A stretch of 12,981 nt of DNA from Microcaldota archaeon (GCA_021792115.1 JAJYVI010000023.1:1-12981), one strand, 5' to 3'. Positions 1 to 7,142 are shown, counted from the first letter of the stretch. Numbers and translations: made by a program. The notes: generated from the letters alone by a model not told the origin.

Positions 1-1013
1 TTTCAAATACAACACATATTGCTGCGCAAATAAATCAAATGATGCCTGGAGCAGATGCAAAAGTTTCCAAAGTTAATTCAAACAATATATCAGTAACAAT
101 AAATGCAAATACCAGCCTCTCTAATGCAGAATTATCTCTGCTTAAGATCTATGCACAGTACAAAAATTACTCAAATGCAACACTTATGGTAAGCAAAGAC
201 CAGATACTGCTGCAGAACAAGAGTATCACAAATGCAACGCAAGTAGAGAGCAATGAAACAACACAAAAAGCACTGCAGGAAAAGTTTCTTGCGCAGATGG
301 ATTCAAGCCTTAAATCAGAGCTTGGCATACTTTCCAGCATAATATCAACTCCTCAGTACAACTCAAGCAATGCTGCTGAAATAATGTCTGTTGCGCAAGC
401 ATCATATACAAATGCATCGACTGTTTACAAGAAAAACACGCTTGCTGCATTAGACAAAATTGTTCCATACACATCATATTCTTACAATGCAATTACCCCT
501 AGCTTAGGACAGTACTTTCTGAAGAAAATACAGCAGGTGGTAATAATATCCTTTATACTTGTGGCTATTGCAGTATTCGTAATTTTCAGGAATCCTGCGC
601 CGTCGCTTGCAGTTATATTTGGAGCAGGAAATGATATTATTGTCGCACTAGGTGCAATGGGGGCATTTGGGATACCTCTTGGAGTTGCATCAATCGGTGC
701 GCTGCTTATGCTTATAGGGTATTCTATGGACACTGACCTGCTTGCATCTGTGCGTATACTAAAAAGGAGCGAGAGTACTGCTTCTGAGCGTGCATTCGCA
801 ACAATGAAAACAGGTCTTACAATGACAGGTGCTGCAATAATTGCATTTGCAGTACTGTTTTCAGTTTCATACATAACAGGAATCTCTACTTTTTTTGAGA
901 TTTCTGCAGTCATGCTGTTTGGTCTGCTTGGAGATATCTTCACGACATGGTTTGGGAATACTCCTCTTATATTGTGGATTAAACACCGTCATGATATGCG
1001 CAAAAGCATCTAG
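1..1013 (+). CDS. secF: Protein-export membrane protein SecF, 5'-truncated
   Basis: SecF is the accessory subunit of the SecYE translocon that, with SecD, aids export of unfolded proteins; it acts in the cytoplasmic membrane. The frame is open from base 3, so the start and first membrane helix lie left of the window; 336 residues are visible. Numbered from the Met at base 39, residues 1-155 are a hydrophilic extracytoplasmic domain, and five membrane segments follow (about 165-183, 187-211, 215-240, 259-280, 285-314). The signature is GYSMDTD at 227-233 followed by a VRILKR-like loop, ERAFATMKTGLTMTG at 250-264 and GDIFTTW at 298-304. This DTD-type helix 4 is characteristic of archaeal SecF rather than SecD. 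The extracytoplasmic domain looks long for SecF and holds several N-x-S/T sequons. The gene converges on the DAC-domain gene. The family is certain; SecF over SecD is likely. Confidence 0.9.
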   Translation, partial: SNTTHIAAQINQMMPGADAKVSKVNSNNISVTINANTSLSNAELSLLKIYAQYKNYSNATLMVSKDQILLQNKSITNATQVESNETTQKALQEKFLAQMDSSLKSELGILSSIISTPQYNSSNAAEIMSVAQASYTNASTVYKKNTLAALDKIVPYTSYSYNAITPSLGQYFLKKIQQVVIISFILVAIAVFVIFRNPAPSLAVIFGAGNDIIVALGAMGAFGIPLGVASIGALLMLIGYSMDTDLLASVRILKRSESTASERAFATMKTGLTMTGAAIIAFAVLFSVSYITGISTFFEISAVMLFGLLGDIFTTWFGNTPLILWIKHRHDMRKSI

Positions 1014-1118
1014 CATCAATGTAGAATGCTTTGCACATCTTGCATATTATAAAGTTACTGCTTATACTTATGATTCAGATGCTGCAAGATATTTTATTAA
1101 ACAAGAAGCTGTAGATTA
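1014..1118. other. Convergent intergenic gap between secF and the DAC-domain gene
   Basis: About 105 bases lie between two converging stop codons. No convincing T-run, hairpin terminator, RNA gene or coding frame is visible. The + strand frame that stays open here is only an alternative frame of the secF 3' end. Confidence 0.5.
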
Positions 1119-2321
1119 TTAGATACTATAGACCTTAGTTATATTAGGATACAGCTGCCCTTCTTCAGATAGCATAAGAACATTATACCCCATATACTGG
1201 AGGTATTTAAAAACAAAGTGCCTTGCTCCGAACCCCGTAGTCTTTGAGTGTACCAGGAATTCTGGCGTGACTGCTATCATTGCTCCTGAGAACACAAGCT
1301 TGCCTTCTCTTGATATGACAACTGCGCCATCTATATTAAGCATCTGCAAGAAACTACTGAAAGGTATTTCATCAATCTCCCTTCCTTGGAAAAGCTGTAT
1401 ATTTGATACAGTAAGTATTGCCTTGTCCTTTTCAAGCTTTGACTTGTCTGCAAATACGATCATCGTACCTCTTTTCCTTACCATGAGCTGCGTTACAGCC
1501 TCTGCTATTTTGTACTTTGCCTTATCACTTAGCTTGGTGTTGTTCTTTGACATCTCATCTATAATGCTTGATATTGGGATAGACTCCCACTGGCCTTCCT
1601 TATATATATCAAGCAGGACGTATTTTCCATTGATATAATACTTTATGACTTTGTCAAATGGGCCCTCGATTATTATTCCTATTGAATCTGAATCTTTCGT
1701 CTCCTTTATCAGCTCTGCATGCGTATCTGATGAAATATTCACGCCAAGAAATGATCCATTGAATGAAAAATTAAGTATGCCTTCTGAGCCAAGCAGGAAA
1801 TAATACTTCTTGAACTTAGCACTATTTAATGTATCAATGTTAAGGTACTTGTCAACATACTCGAAGTGAGAATTGAACTCATTGTCAAGCTTTGAATATT
1901 TAAGTATCACATCAAGTTTAAGAAATTTTGCCAAGGACTCAAGCGTGTCTAGAGTCGTATTCATATTCAAGTACTTTGATATGTTGTTAGTTATCTTGGT
2001 TAGTTCGTTTTCAATCTTGGCATTTTTTCCTTTTACCTCAATATTTTCCTCCTCAAATTTTATCTTCCCTATAAGCAGGTTCTCGGGTTTCTCATTTTCA
2101 TTTATAAGTATAGAAATTTTCCATGGCTGATTTTCAAAGCTATTTGATGAACTTAGATTTCTCATTATCTGCGGGATATGCAAGAGGTTATTTATTGCCT
2201 TTGGATTTTTTGAATATTTTCTCCTGAATTTTTTGATTACGTCAAGCCAGAGCTTGTAAAAAGACAGCGCCTGCTTTTGTTTTTTTGCTATGTGAGAATC
2301 ATTATAAGTTTTTTTAGCCAT
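1119..2321 (-). CDS. DAC/DisA_N-like (putative diadenylate cyclase) domain protein with unknown N-terminal region
   Basis: This 400-aa soluble protein has a C-terminal part (about 265-400) that matches the architecture of diadenylate cyclase domains, which make c-di-AMP from two ATP. A strand with the pattern RKRGTMIVFAD sits at 282-292, DGAVVIS with the DGA motif at 331-337, GARH at 365-368 and SEEGQLY at 385-391; these line up with the DGA, GTRHR and SEE(T)G blocks of DacA/DisA/DacZ. The canonical RHR motif reads RHF (367-369), so the third basic ATP-contacting residue is missing and activity is uncertain. Residues 1-260 are unrecognised, with a basic helical start followed by mixed alpha/beta; by analogy with bacterial sensor-DAC proteins this may be a sensor region (inference). 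No membrane helix is seen. GGTG five bases before the ATG serves as the ribosome site. An enzymatically dead nucleotide-binding version is possible. Confidence 0.72.
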   Translation of the reverse strand: MAKKTYNDSHIAKKQKQALSFYKLWLDVIKKFRRKYSKNPKAINNLLHIPQIMRNLSSSNSFENQPWKISILINENEKPENLLIGKIKFEEENIEVKGKNAKIENELTKITNNISKYLNMNTTLDTLESLAKFLKLDVILKYSKLDNEFNSHFEYVDKYLNIDTLNSAKFKKYYFLLGSEGILNFSFNGSFLGVNISSDTHAELIKETKDSDSIGIIIEGPFDKVIKYYINGKYVLLDIYKEGQWESIPISSIIDEMSKNNTKLSDKAKYKIAEAVTQLMVRKRGTMIVFADKSKLEKDKAILTVSNIQLFQGREIDEIPFSSFLQMLNIDGAVVISREGKLVFSGAMIAVTPEFLVHSKTTGFGARHFVFKYLQYMGYNVLMLSEEGQLYPNITKVYSI

Positions 2322-2596
2322 TTCAGCACCATGCTTTATCTTTTAGATAAGGATTAATTAGAATTTATTATAACAAAATAATTATAACATCTGCTACTAT
2401 TTATAACACAGCTTAATGAAGTGCTTTGCCGTTGCAAAGACGCTTATATTATACAGAAAGCTGATATTATCCTATTATAAAATTAGCAAAGCAAATCTAT
2501 TTATTGATGTTGTTCAAGATGCATACAAAAGTAAGCTGTTTGTCAGATTAGACTCAATTAGGCTCTATTGAGCAGGCTCAAACAAATGCTACCTGA
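2322..2596. other. 275-bp intergenic region with hairpins and a doubtful 51-codon ORF
   Basis: This gap separates the 5' end of the DAC-domain gene from the 3' end of the flippase gene, both on the minus strand, so it should hold the DAC gene promoter. A TATA-like TTATAATAAATT (minus strand) lies around 2360-2372. It also contains two inverted repeats. One is CTTTGC-CGTT-GCAAAG around 2424-2439, extendable by five pairs with one bulged A. The other is CTCAAT/ATTGAG at 2553-2558/2567-2572. A + strand ATG frame at 2416-2571 (51 codons, basic) has gene-like codons but no ribosome site and no recognisable family, so I do not call it a gene. Confidence 0.4.
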
Positions 2597-4213
2597 TTAT
2601 TTTTGTACTGATTGCTGCTCTGATTCAGAAGCAGGCTTTATCCAAAGCTCTGCATATCTCAGAACAGGTCCAAGAAAAATTCCCACCATTGGCAATTTAG
2701 ATTCTATTTGCCTCATAAAGCTTATATTTTTTTGAGTCAAGAGCCTAAACTTTACCAAAAGTATAGGATAGAGCACAATTGTAAGGGCCAAGTTTGCAAT
2801 AAGTACATAATATGAATTATGCATTGCAAATGAAAGCAAATATAGAACACTGAAAAGTAGTATGCTGGGGAGGATCATTAATACTATCTTGCGCTCAAGT
2901 TTTACAGAAAATCTGTCAGAAAGGACTTTAAGGAATACTGCATTGGAGACAAGAGGCATAATGAAAAACAGCAGCACAAGCACACCTATTGTTTTGAATA
3001 ACGGCGTGATTAAAAATAGAAGGAGGAATTCTATAAAAATCACTAAGAGTTGATAAAGCATAAAACTTTTTGTATCGCCATGGCTTACAAGAAGAGCAGT
3101 CGAGAAATTAGTTATTGAAAAAAGCCCGAACCCGAGCAGCATAATCTGCAGATACGAATGCGCGAGCATGTACTGGTGGGAAAACAGCAGGCGCGAAAGA
3201 GGTGTTGCTGATGAAATTGCATAGACGAGGAATGGGATGAGAAACAATAGCATATAGTATAATGCGCTGTTGAAAATGCTGTTTATTTTATGCTTAATGT
3301 CATTGCTGCGGAACATGTTTGAAAGTATTGGCACCATCACAAATGTTGTAGAAAGTATTAGAGTTTCTACTATCCTTGCTATGCGGAAGGATGCACTGTA
3401 ATTCCCAAGGATAAATGGAGTGACATATGTGCCTAAGTAAATTACTGAAAAACTTGAAGCGCCGAGCACTGCAATGTTTGACACCATGATCGGGAATGAA
3501 TAAGATATAAGGTCTTTTAGAGCCTGCACAGTTGGCGAAACGAGCTTTAATTTAGTCTGCTTCAGTAAAAATATGATTCCTACGAAGAAGCCGACGAGGA
3601 TTCCTATAAGCATGCCTAGCATTGCGCCGAAAACATTGTAGCCAAGCAGGACAAGGACCACTATGCTTGCTATCTGAGCTGATGAGAATAAAACATTAAC
3701 GATTGATGCATGCTTTGTCTTGTTTATTGCAACGAGTGCAGAGAGCGTTATATTGTTAAGCACAAAAACTAGCACTATCAGTGATGTAAGTTCAAACAAA
3801 AATGCAAGGTTATGATGCAGCGCTAGCGCAGCAGGATACAGCGAGGCCATATAGCTGCTTAAAAGAATGCCTATTATTGACACTGCCGCGCCGAAAATAA
3901 TTGCAAGAGAATAGCCAGTAACAAGTATTTCATTAAAGCTCTTTTTGTCCCCAAGCTTGTTCCTGAAAGCAGTGCCTATGCCAAAGCTTCCTGCTATTCC
4001 AAGGATAACATAAAATGAGAAGAGTACAGTATACAAACCAAAATTGCTCACACCAAGAGATCGCGCAAGAAACAGTATAAGAATGAATGACATTAATGAA
4101 GCATACAGCTTGCTCAGGGTGTACTGCATTGTGCTTTTTGCTGCATTTATTCCAAAATCCTGCGTGCTGTCAGGCCTTTTGCTTTGCTCTGACTTGTTTA
4201 TACTCGTTGACAT
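2597..4213 (-). CDS. Polysaccharide/oligosaccharide flippase, MOP (RfbX/Wzx-like) family
   Basis: This 538-aa polytopic membrane protein has about 14 hydrophobic segments between residues 30 and 490, the usual size and topology of the Wzx/RfbX/MurJ branch of the MOP superfamily. The N-terminal block is diagnostic: a helix with FLARSLGVSNFGLYT (48-62), then a glycine-rich helix with GSFGIGTAFR (75-84), typical of PF01943/PF13440 flippases. The central ISYSFPIMVSN (236-246) and the NYSASFRIAR block (271-280) match the second half of the fold. Residues 1-28 and 515-538 are hydrophilic and presumably cytoplasmic. Members flip lipid-linked glycans to the outer face of the membrane; the substrate cannot be read from sequence, but N-glycan or surface-polysaccharide precursors fit an archaeon with sequon-rich exported proteins. 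The ATG is preceded by AGGCAGGAATTTA. It follows the EamA gene on the same strand after 90 bp. Confidence 0.88.
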   Translation of the reverse strand: MSTSINKSEQSKRPDSTQDFGINAAKSTMQYTLSKLYASLMSFILILFLARSLGVSNFGLYTVLFSFYVILGIAGSFGIGTAFRNKLGDKKSFNEILVTGYSLAIIFGAAVSIIGILLSSYMASLYPAALALHHNLAFLFELTSLIVLVFVLNNITLSALVAINKTKHASIVNVLFSSAQIASIVVLVLLGYNVFGAMLGMLIGILVGFFVGIIFLLKQTKLKLVSPTVQALKDLISYSFPIMVSNIAVLGASSFSVIYLGTYVTPFILGNYSASFRIARIVETLILSTTFVMVPILSNMFRSNDIKHKINSIFNSALYYMLLFLIPFLVYAISSATPLSRLLFSHQYMLAHSYLQIMLLGFGLFSITNFSTALLVSHGDTKSFMLYQLLVIFIEFLLLFLITPLFKTIGVLVLLFFIMPLVSNAVFLKVLSDRFSVKLERKIVLMILPSILLFSVLYLLSFAMHNSYYVLIANLALTIVLYPILLVKFRLLTQKNISFMRQIESKLPMVGIFLGPVLRYAELWIKPASESEQQSVQK

Positions 4214-4238
4214 TAAATTCCTGCCTAAAATATACAGA

Positions 4239-4250
4239 TTTTATATTTAT
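4239..4250 (-). promoter_or_regulatory. Candidate TATA box for the flippase gene
   Basis: On the minus strand the bases read ATAAATATAAAA, a TATA-like element centred about 32 bases before the flippase ATG at 4213. That would give a very short leader. The 90-bp gap after the EamA gene leaves room for an independent promoter, but AT-rich background makes this call weak. Confidence 0.28.
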
Positions 4251-4303
4251 CCTTTATTAGCTTTATTAATATTTGCTAAAATTTTTCAAAATTTAACATG
4301 CGC

Positions 4304-5197
4304 CTAGAAAACCAGCACTACCCCTGTTATCACTACAATTAAAAGCCCAAGAATCTGTAGTTTTGAGAATTTATCCTTGAAAAATATATATGCAAATATG
4401 CCGATCAGGGCAGGCAGTATGCTCAGAAAAATGCTTGCAAAAACAAGATGCTTGGCATAGTCCAGCATAGTAAAGAATATATTGCCTATGCCGTCAGCAA
4501 ATGACGAGACCACTAAAAGCACAACTGCAGCAATGCTCAGTTCTTTGTTAAAGATATGGCCGTCTTTCAGCTTCTTTTTTTGATTCTTCCATATTTTTGT
4601 TGTATCAAACCATAACAAAAACATGATGCCAAATATAAATGACAGCAGCCTTGCAATAAATATGATTGAGAGAGAATTAAAATTTGCATTCAATAGGAAT
4701 GTTATTATAAACCAGTATATAGACCAGGACACATTTGCAAATATTGTGGGAATAAATTTCCTGTTCAATTCCAGTTTGTCATTGCTTATAATAAGGAATG
4801 TACCTGTTATCAGGAACAGAAGGGCAATCATCTCTATAAAAGACAGCTGCTCATGTATTACAAATATTCCAAAAGCTATAAGCATTGCAGGCTGTATCTG
4901 GGCCAATGCGAATGTATTTGTGACCTGCTCTGTCTTAAGGGTTTTGAAATTTAGCACATATCCCAGCAATAAAAATATGCTTGAAATGCCTATTGCGAAA
5001 TCAAGCTTGTAGTTTGACAAGGTCGCAAATAACACTGCAGGGTTCGGAAGCAGAACCAGTAGCATAGGAATTGCTCCAAGTCCTATAGCAAGAGCGCTGA
5101 TTTTATGATAGTCAAAGTATGCGCTTGCATACTTATAAATTATAGAACTTATGAAATATGAAATAGTCGTAAAGACTGAGAATAGTATAAAGTTCAT
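4304..5197 (-). CDS. EamA/DMT-superfamily membrane transporter
   Basis: This 297-aa protein has ten hydrophobic segments in two repeats (about 1-137 and 148-297), the standard ten-helix layout of EamA (DUF6, PF00892) drug/metabolite transporters. Each repeat ends with the typical pattern of a charged short loop and a glycine-containing last helix: FVIHEQLSFIEMIALLF near 112-128 and FKDKFSKLQILGLL near 273-286. The central loop (200-220) is lysine-rich and presumably cytoplasmic. DMT proteins export or import amino acids, nucleotide sugars or other metabolites; the substrate cannot be predicted. It lies 42 bp downstream of the 92-aa gene and 90 bp upstream of the flippase gene, all on the minus strand, so co-transcription is possible. 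The ATG start has only a weak upstream GGT. Family certain, specificity unknown. Confidence 0.85.
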   Translation of the reverse strand: MNFILFSVFTTISYFISSIIYKYASAYFDYHKISALAIGLGAIPMLLVLLPNPAVLFATLSNYKLDFAIGISSIFLLLGYVLNFKTLKTEQVTNTFALAQIQPAMLIAFGIFVIHEQLSFIEMIALLFLITGTFLIISNDKLELNRKFIPTIFANVSWSIYWFIITFLLNANFNSLSIIFIARLLSFIFGIMFLLWFDTTKIWKNQKKKLKDGHIFNKELSIAAVVLLVVSSFADGIGNIFFTMLDYAKHLVFASIFLSILPALIGIFAYIFFKDKFSKLQILGLLIVVITGVVLVF

Positions 5198-5239
5198 AAA
5201 ACCAGCTTATTGCAGAACTGCAGTGCTCGGCGCTTTGGC

Positions 5240-5518
5240 TTAACTTACAATAAAGTCCTTCGCACTTTTGCTGTCTGGAAATGCCCTTCCATTTGATGCC
5301 TCCACAGGCAGCCCTAATTCATTCGATATTCTTGAAATTTCATTCATATCAATAACTCTATCTGAAAAGAGCTCAATGAATTCTACATTTCCGGCGCGCA
5401 CCCTTTTTGCAACGAATTCTATGTTTTGAGTCATACCTGCTCTTTTTACTTTTACAGAAATCGCGCCTCTTTCTATTATTTGCCTCGCAGTTTCAGATAA
5501 CATTTTTGCATCCACCAT
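5240..5518 (-). CDS. Uncharacterised 92-aa protein
   Basis: I do not recognise this protein. It is 92 residues, soluble and mixed in charge, with no cysteine and no hydrophobic segment. It begins with an amphipathic helix (about 5-17), then alternating strands rich in basic residues (20-42), an IELFSDRV-like strand-turn (47-55), a likely helix around 56-69 and a short C-terminal tail. The compact alternation suggests a real small alpha/beta domain, and the reading frame is clean with neighbour-like codon use. The ATG at 5518 has no Shine-Dalgarno signal. A second in-frame ATG five codons later (5503) is preceded by GGTGGATG and could be the true start, giving 87 aa. It is first in a possible minus-strand run with the EamA and flippase genes, 42 bp upstream of the former, and divergent from the Nudix gene. 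Confidence 0.7.
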   Translation of the reverse strand: MVDAKMLSETARQIIERGAISVKVKRAGMTQNIEFVAKRVRAGNVEFIELFSDRVIDMNEISRISNELGLPVEASNGRAFPDSKSAKDFIVS

Positions 5519-5687
5519 TTGAATATTGCCATTTTTTGTATTAGCTATACAATTTACTGCTATGATTATTATATTTATTTACATAGTTATAAATACATTG
5601 TCCGCTTGCGCATCCTCGTTTGAGAAAAACATGCACTTGCTAAGAAAAGCTGAAATAGGATAGAATAAAATATAAAATAATGATGCT
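5519..5687. other. Divergent promoter region between the 92-aa and Nudix genes
   Basis: These 169 bases must carry promoters for both flanking genes. The best TATA-like stretch is AGTTATAAATAC around 5584-5595, readable on either strand, with further AT-rich elements (TATATTTATTTA near 5570, AAAATATAAAATA near 5667). No RNA gene is evident. Confidence 0.35.
5681..5684 (+). promoter_or_regulatory. Shine-Dalgarno core TGAT for the Nudix gene
   Basis: TGAT sits three bases before the ATG at 5688. It matches the last four bases of the archaeal consensus GGAGGTGAT and supports this start. Confidence 0.5.
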
Positions 5688-6206
5688 ATGGATTACAAAT
5701 TCAGGAGATTTTATATACACAAAGAAAACCAAAAACTACCTAATGGAACGTCTGGTGTATTTGAATACATGGTCCACCATGGAGGCGTAATTATACTCGC
5801 AATATACAACGGTAAAATTGCAATGATTAAGGAGTACAGGACCAGCATAAAGGCATATATTTACGAGCTACCAGCAGGCACTCTTGAAAAAAATGAGAGG
5901 CCTAAAGAAAGAGCGATAAAAGAACTTATGGAGGAGACAGGACTTATAGTTAAGAGCGAAAATATAAGATTCTTGTTCAAGTCATATCCAAGCGTTGGGG
6001 TATCAAATGAAATGCAGTATTTTTACCTTGCATTTCCTGAAAAAAAGCATGCACAAAGGCTTGAGCATCATGAAATCATAAAAGTCGAATTTATCACGCT
6101 TGATAAGGCAATAAAGAGGATAAAAGATAACAAAATTGTAAATGGCCCTATGATACAAGCATTGCTGTTTTATAAGGAATTTATTGCAAAAAATAGAGAG
6201 AAGTAG
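5688..6206 (+). CDS. Nudix hydrolase, ADP-ribose pyrophosphatase-like
   Basis: This 172-aa Nudix hydrolase would cleave nucleoside-diphosphate derivatives to a nucleoside monophosphate plus X-phosphate. The Nudix box G-x5-E-x7-REU-x-EE-x-GU spans residues 64-86 (G64, E70, K78-E79-L80, E82-E83, G85), complete except that the usual Arg of REU is Lys78. Two features point to ADP-ribose or sugar-nucleotide substrates: the lead-in ELPAG (60-64), and YPSVGVSNE (100-108), which corresponds to the YPSPGFSDE-type loop with the proline about 15 residues after the box that marks ADPRases. Length is typical for a single Nudix domain (about 25-145) with a C-terminal helical tail. It is a cytosolic enzyme that would recycle ADP-ribose from NAD turnover. 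It is a single gene converging on the four-helix membrane protein. Substrate assignment is by motif only. Confidence 0.88.
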   Translation: MDYKFRRFYIHKENQKLPNGTSGVFEYMVHHGGVIILAIYNGKIAMIKEYRTSIKAYIYELPAGTLEKNERPKERAIKELMEETGLIVKSENIRFLFKSYPSVGVSNEMQYFYLAFPEKKHAQRLEHHEIIKVEFITLDKAIKRIKDNKIVNGPMIQALLFYKEFIAKNREK

Positions 6207-6227
6207 AAAAATAAGAATTATGAATTA

Positions 6228-6257
6228 TGAAAAGAATAAAAAAAGAAAAATAAAAAA
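6228..6257 (-). terminator. Oligo-T terminator after the 121-aa membrane protein gene
   Basis: Directly after the minus-strand stop codon the transcript strand reads runs of T (six, then five, then seven) broken by single A or C bases, with no hairpin. Such U-rich tracts are the usual archaeal intrinsic termination signal. The opposing Nudix transcript would read the same stretch as A-rich, so the signal works in one direction only. Confidence 0.5.
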
Positions 6258-6623
6258 TTAGCTTTTTGCGTAATTCAATCCTGTGCCTATAAAGGATATG
6301 ATGAACCCTACCAGCACCAGAAGGAAATACGGGGATGTGTAGTACAGAGCGATCAGCGATGCCGCAGAAACAAGTGTCATAAGCACTGCGCCATTTGCCA
6401 TCATCTCATGCTCAACACCTACAAGATGCGCGAAGCTTATCAGGAATAATGAAATAGAGGATATTACTGCAGCTCCGAACAGCAAAGGTGACCATAAACT
6501 TGCTGACCCGCTAGCCCAGAAAGGATTTGAAAATAATCCCTTAGATGAAAAGGCTAACCAAAGGAAGATAAGGCTTCCTACGAATTCCAAAATAAAAACT
6601 GACTTATTTGTTTTCTTCGCCAT
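6258..6623 (-). CDS. Small four-helix membrane protein, unknown function
   Basis: This 121-aa protein has a short basic N-terminus (MAKKTNKS) and four hydrophobic segments (about 9-27, 43-69, 76-95, 97-117). The only hydrophilic connections are short loops, including GVEHEMM at 69-75. I do not recognise the family; archaeal genomes carry many such small conserved membrane proteins, and no catalytic motif is visible. The ATG at 6623 is chosen over an in-frame GTG three codons upstream (6632), because GTGAT overlapping that GTG lies four bases before the ATG and looks like its ribosome-binding site. The gene converges on the Nudix gene with 51 bp between the stops and ends in an oligo-T tract. 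Its likely promoter is in the 180 bp shared with the divergent DUF59 gene. Confidence 0.75.
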   Translation of the reverse strand: MAKKTNKSVFILEFVGSLIFLWLAFSSKGLFSNPFWASGSASLWSPLLFGAAVISSISLFLISFAHLVGVEHEMMANGAVLMTLVSAASLIALYYTSPYFLLVLVGFIISFIGTGLNYAKS

Positions 6624-6627
6624 TTTT

Positions 6628-6632
6628 ATCAC
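6628..6632 (-). promoter_or_regulatory. Shine-Dalgarno GTGAT deciding the 121-aa protein start
   Basis: GTGAT on the minus strand lies four bases before the ATG at 6623. It also creates an in-frame GTG that would wrongly extend the protein by three residues. Confidence 0.5.
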
Positions 6633-6756
6633 ATTATTAAATTAGATATCAACAGCAATATTCTTAAATGTTTTTTGCAGTTCATTTAAAAACGAAATGC
6701 GGATTTTTTTCTAAAAAGAGCAATATAAGTTAGGTAAACAGATTTTAAAGATTTGA

Positions 6757-6766
6757 TATATATATT
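6757..6766 (+). promoter_or_regulatory. Candidate TATA box for the DUF59 gene
   Basis: TATATATATT preceded by a purine-containing stretch lies about 42 bases before the TTG start. This predicts transcription starting near 6787 and a leader of about 16 bases that includes the TGAT ribosome site. Confidence 0.45.
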
Positions 6767-6795
6767 TTCACAAATTATATTAGAAATTAATTTGA

Positions 6796-6799
6796 TGAT
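6796..6799 (+). promoter_or_regulatory. Shine-Dalgarno TGAT deciding the TTG start of the DUF59 gene
   Basis: TGAT lies three bases before TTG at 6803, the same spacing as for the Nudix and tRNA-binding genes. The nearby ATG at 6795 is out of frame. Confidence 0.45.
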
Positions 6800-6802
6800 T
6801 TC

Positions 6803-7117
6803 TTGGCACAGAAAAAGGTAACTAAAAAACAAATTGTAGAAGCTCTGCGCAAATGCTTTGATCCTGAAATAAAGGCAAATATCGTTGAAATAGGGCTAGT
6901 TTACGATATAGCAATCGATAATGACAATAATGTTGACATTAAAATTACAATGACCTCGCCTATGTGTCCATTTACATACATGATACTTGCACAGATACAA
7001 GAAAAAGTTGAGGCAATTAAAAATATAGGAAAACTGAGACTGAATCTTGTATGGGATCCTATGTGGAACCCTGGAATGATGGATAAAAATCTTCAGTTCA
7101 AAATAACTAAAATATAA
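6803..7117 (+). CDS. MIP18/DUF59 (SufT-like) Fe-S cluster assembly protein
   Basis: This 104-aa protein covers a single FSCA/DUF59 domain (PF01883), the family of SufT, PaaD and eukaryotic MIP18/CIA2, which helps mature or deliver Fe-S clusters in the cytosol. Motifs in order are FDPEIKANIVEIGLVYDI (19-36), the central strand DIKITMTSPMCPF (45-57) with the conserved Cys55, and the C-terminal WDPMWNPGMM (84-93), equivalent to the V-DPPW-P-MM signature. Length equals the stand-alone domain. The start is TTG, supported by TGAT three bases upstream and a TATA box at a suitable distance; no in-frame ATG exists before residue 50. The gene is divergent from the four-helix membrane protein gene and converges on the glycosylase gene. 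Client proteins cannot be identified here. Confidence 0.9.
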   Translation: MAQKKVTKKQIVEALRKCFDPEIKANIVEIGLVYDIAIDNDNNVDIKITMTSPMCPFTYMILAQIQEKVEAIKNIGKLRLNLVWDPMWNPGMMDKNLQFKITKI

Positions 7118-7142
7118 TTTTGTTCCATGCGGCATCTTCTGC

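Noticed and set aside
482..943. Minus-strand open frame of 153 codons opposite secF
   Set aside because: It lies antisense to a clearly conserved membrane protein, has no family resemblance and no ribosome site; it is a shadow of the real frame.
2553..2572. Inverted repeat CTCAAT/ATTGAG downstream of the flippase stop as a bacterial-type terminator
   Set aside because: The stem is only 6 bp with an 8-base loop and no T-run follows on the minus strand; archaeal termination would rely on a T-tract.
5562..5663. 33-codon + strand frame with a lipoprotein-like start (hydrophobic segment then LSAC)
   Set aside because: It lies in the divergent promoter region, has no Shine-Dalgarno site, and only a handful of residues follow the hydrophobic run; chance in AT-rich DNA is more likely.
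6641..6802. C/D-box guide RNA suggested by TTGATGA near 6792
   Set aside because: The C box consensus needs a purine first, and no paired D box (CTGA) lies at a suitable distance; the bases are better explained as the ribosome site of the DUF59 gene.
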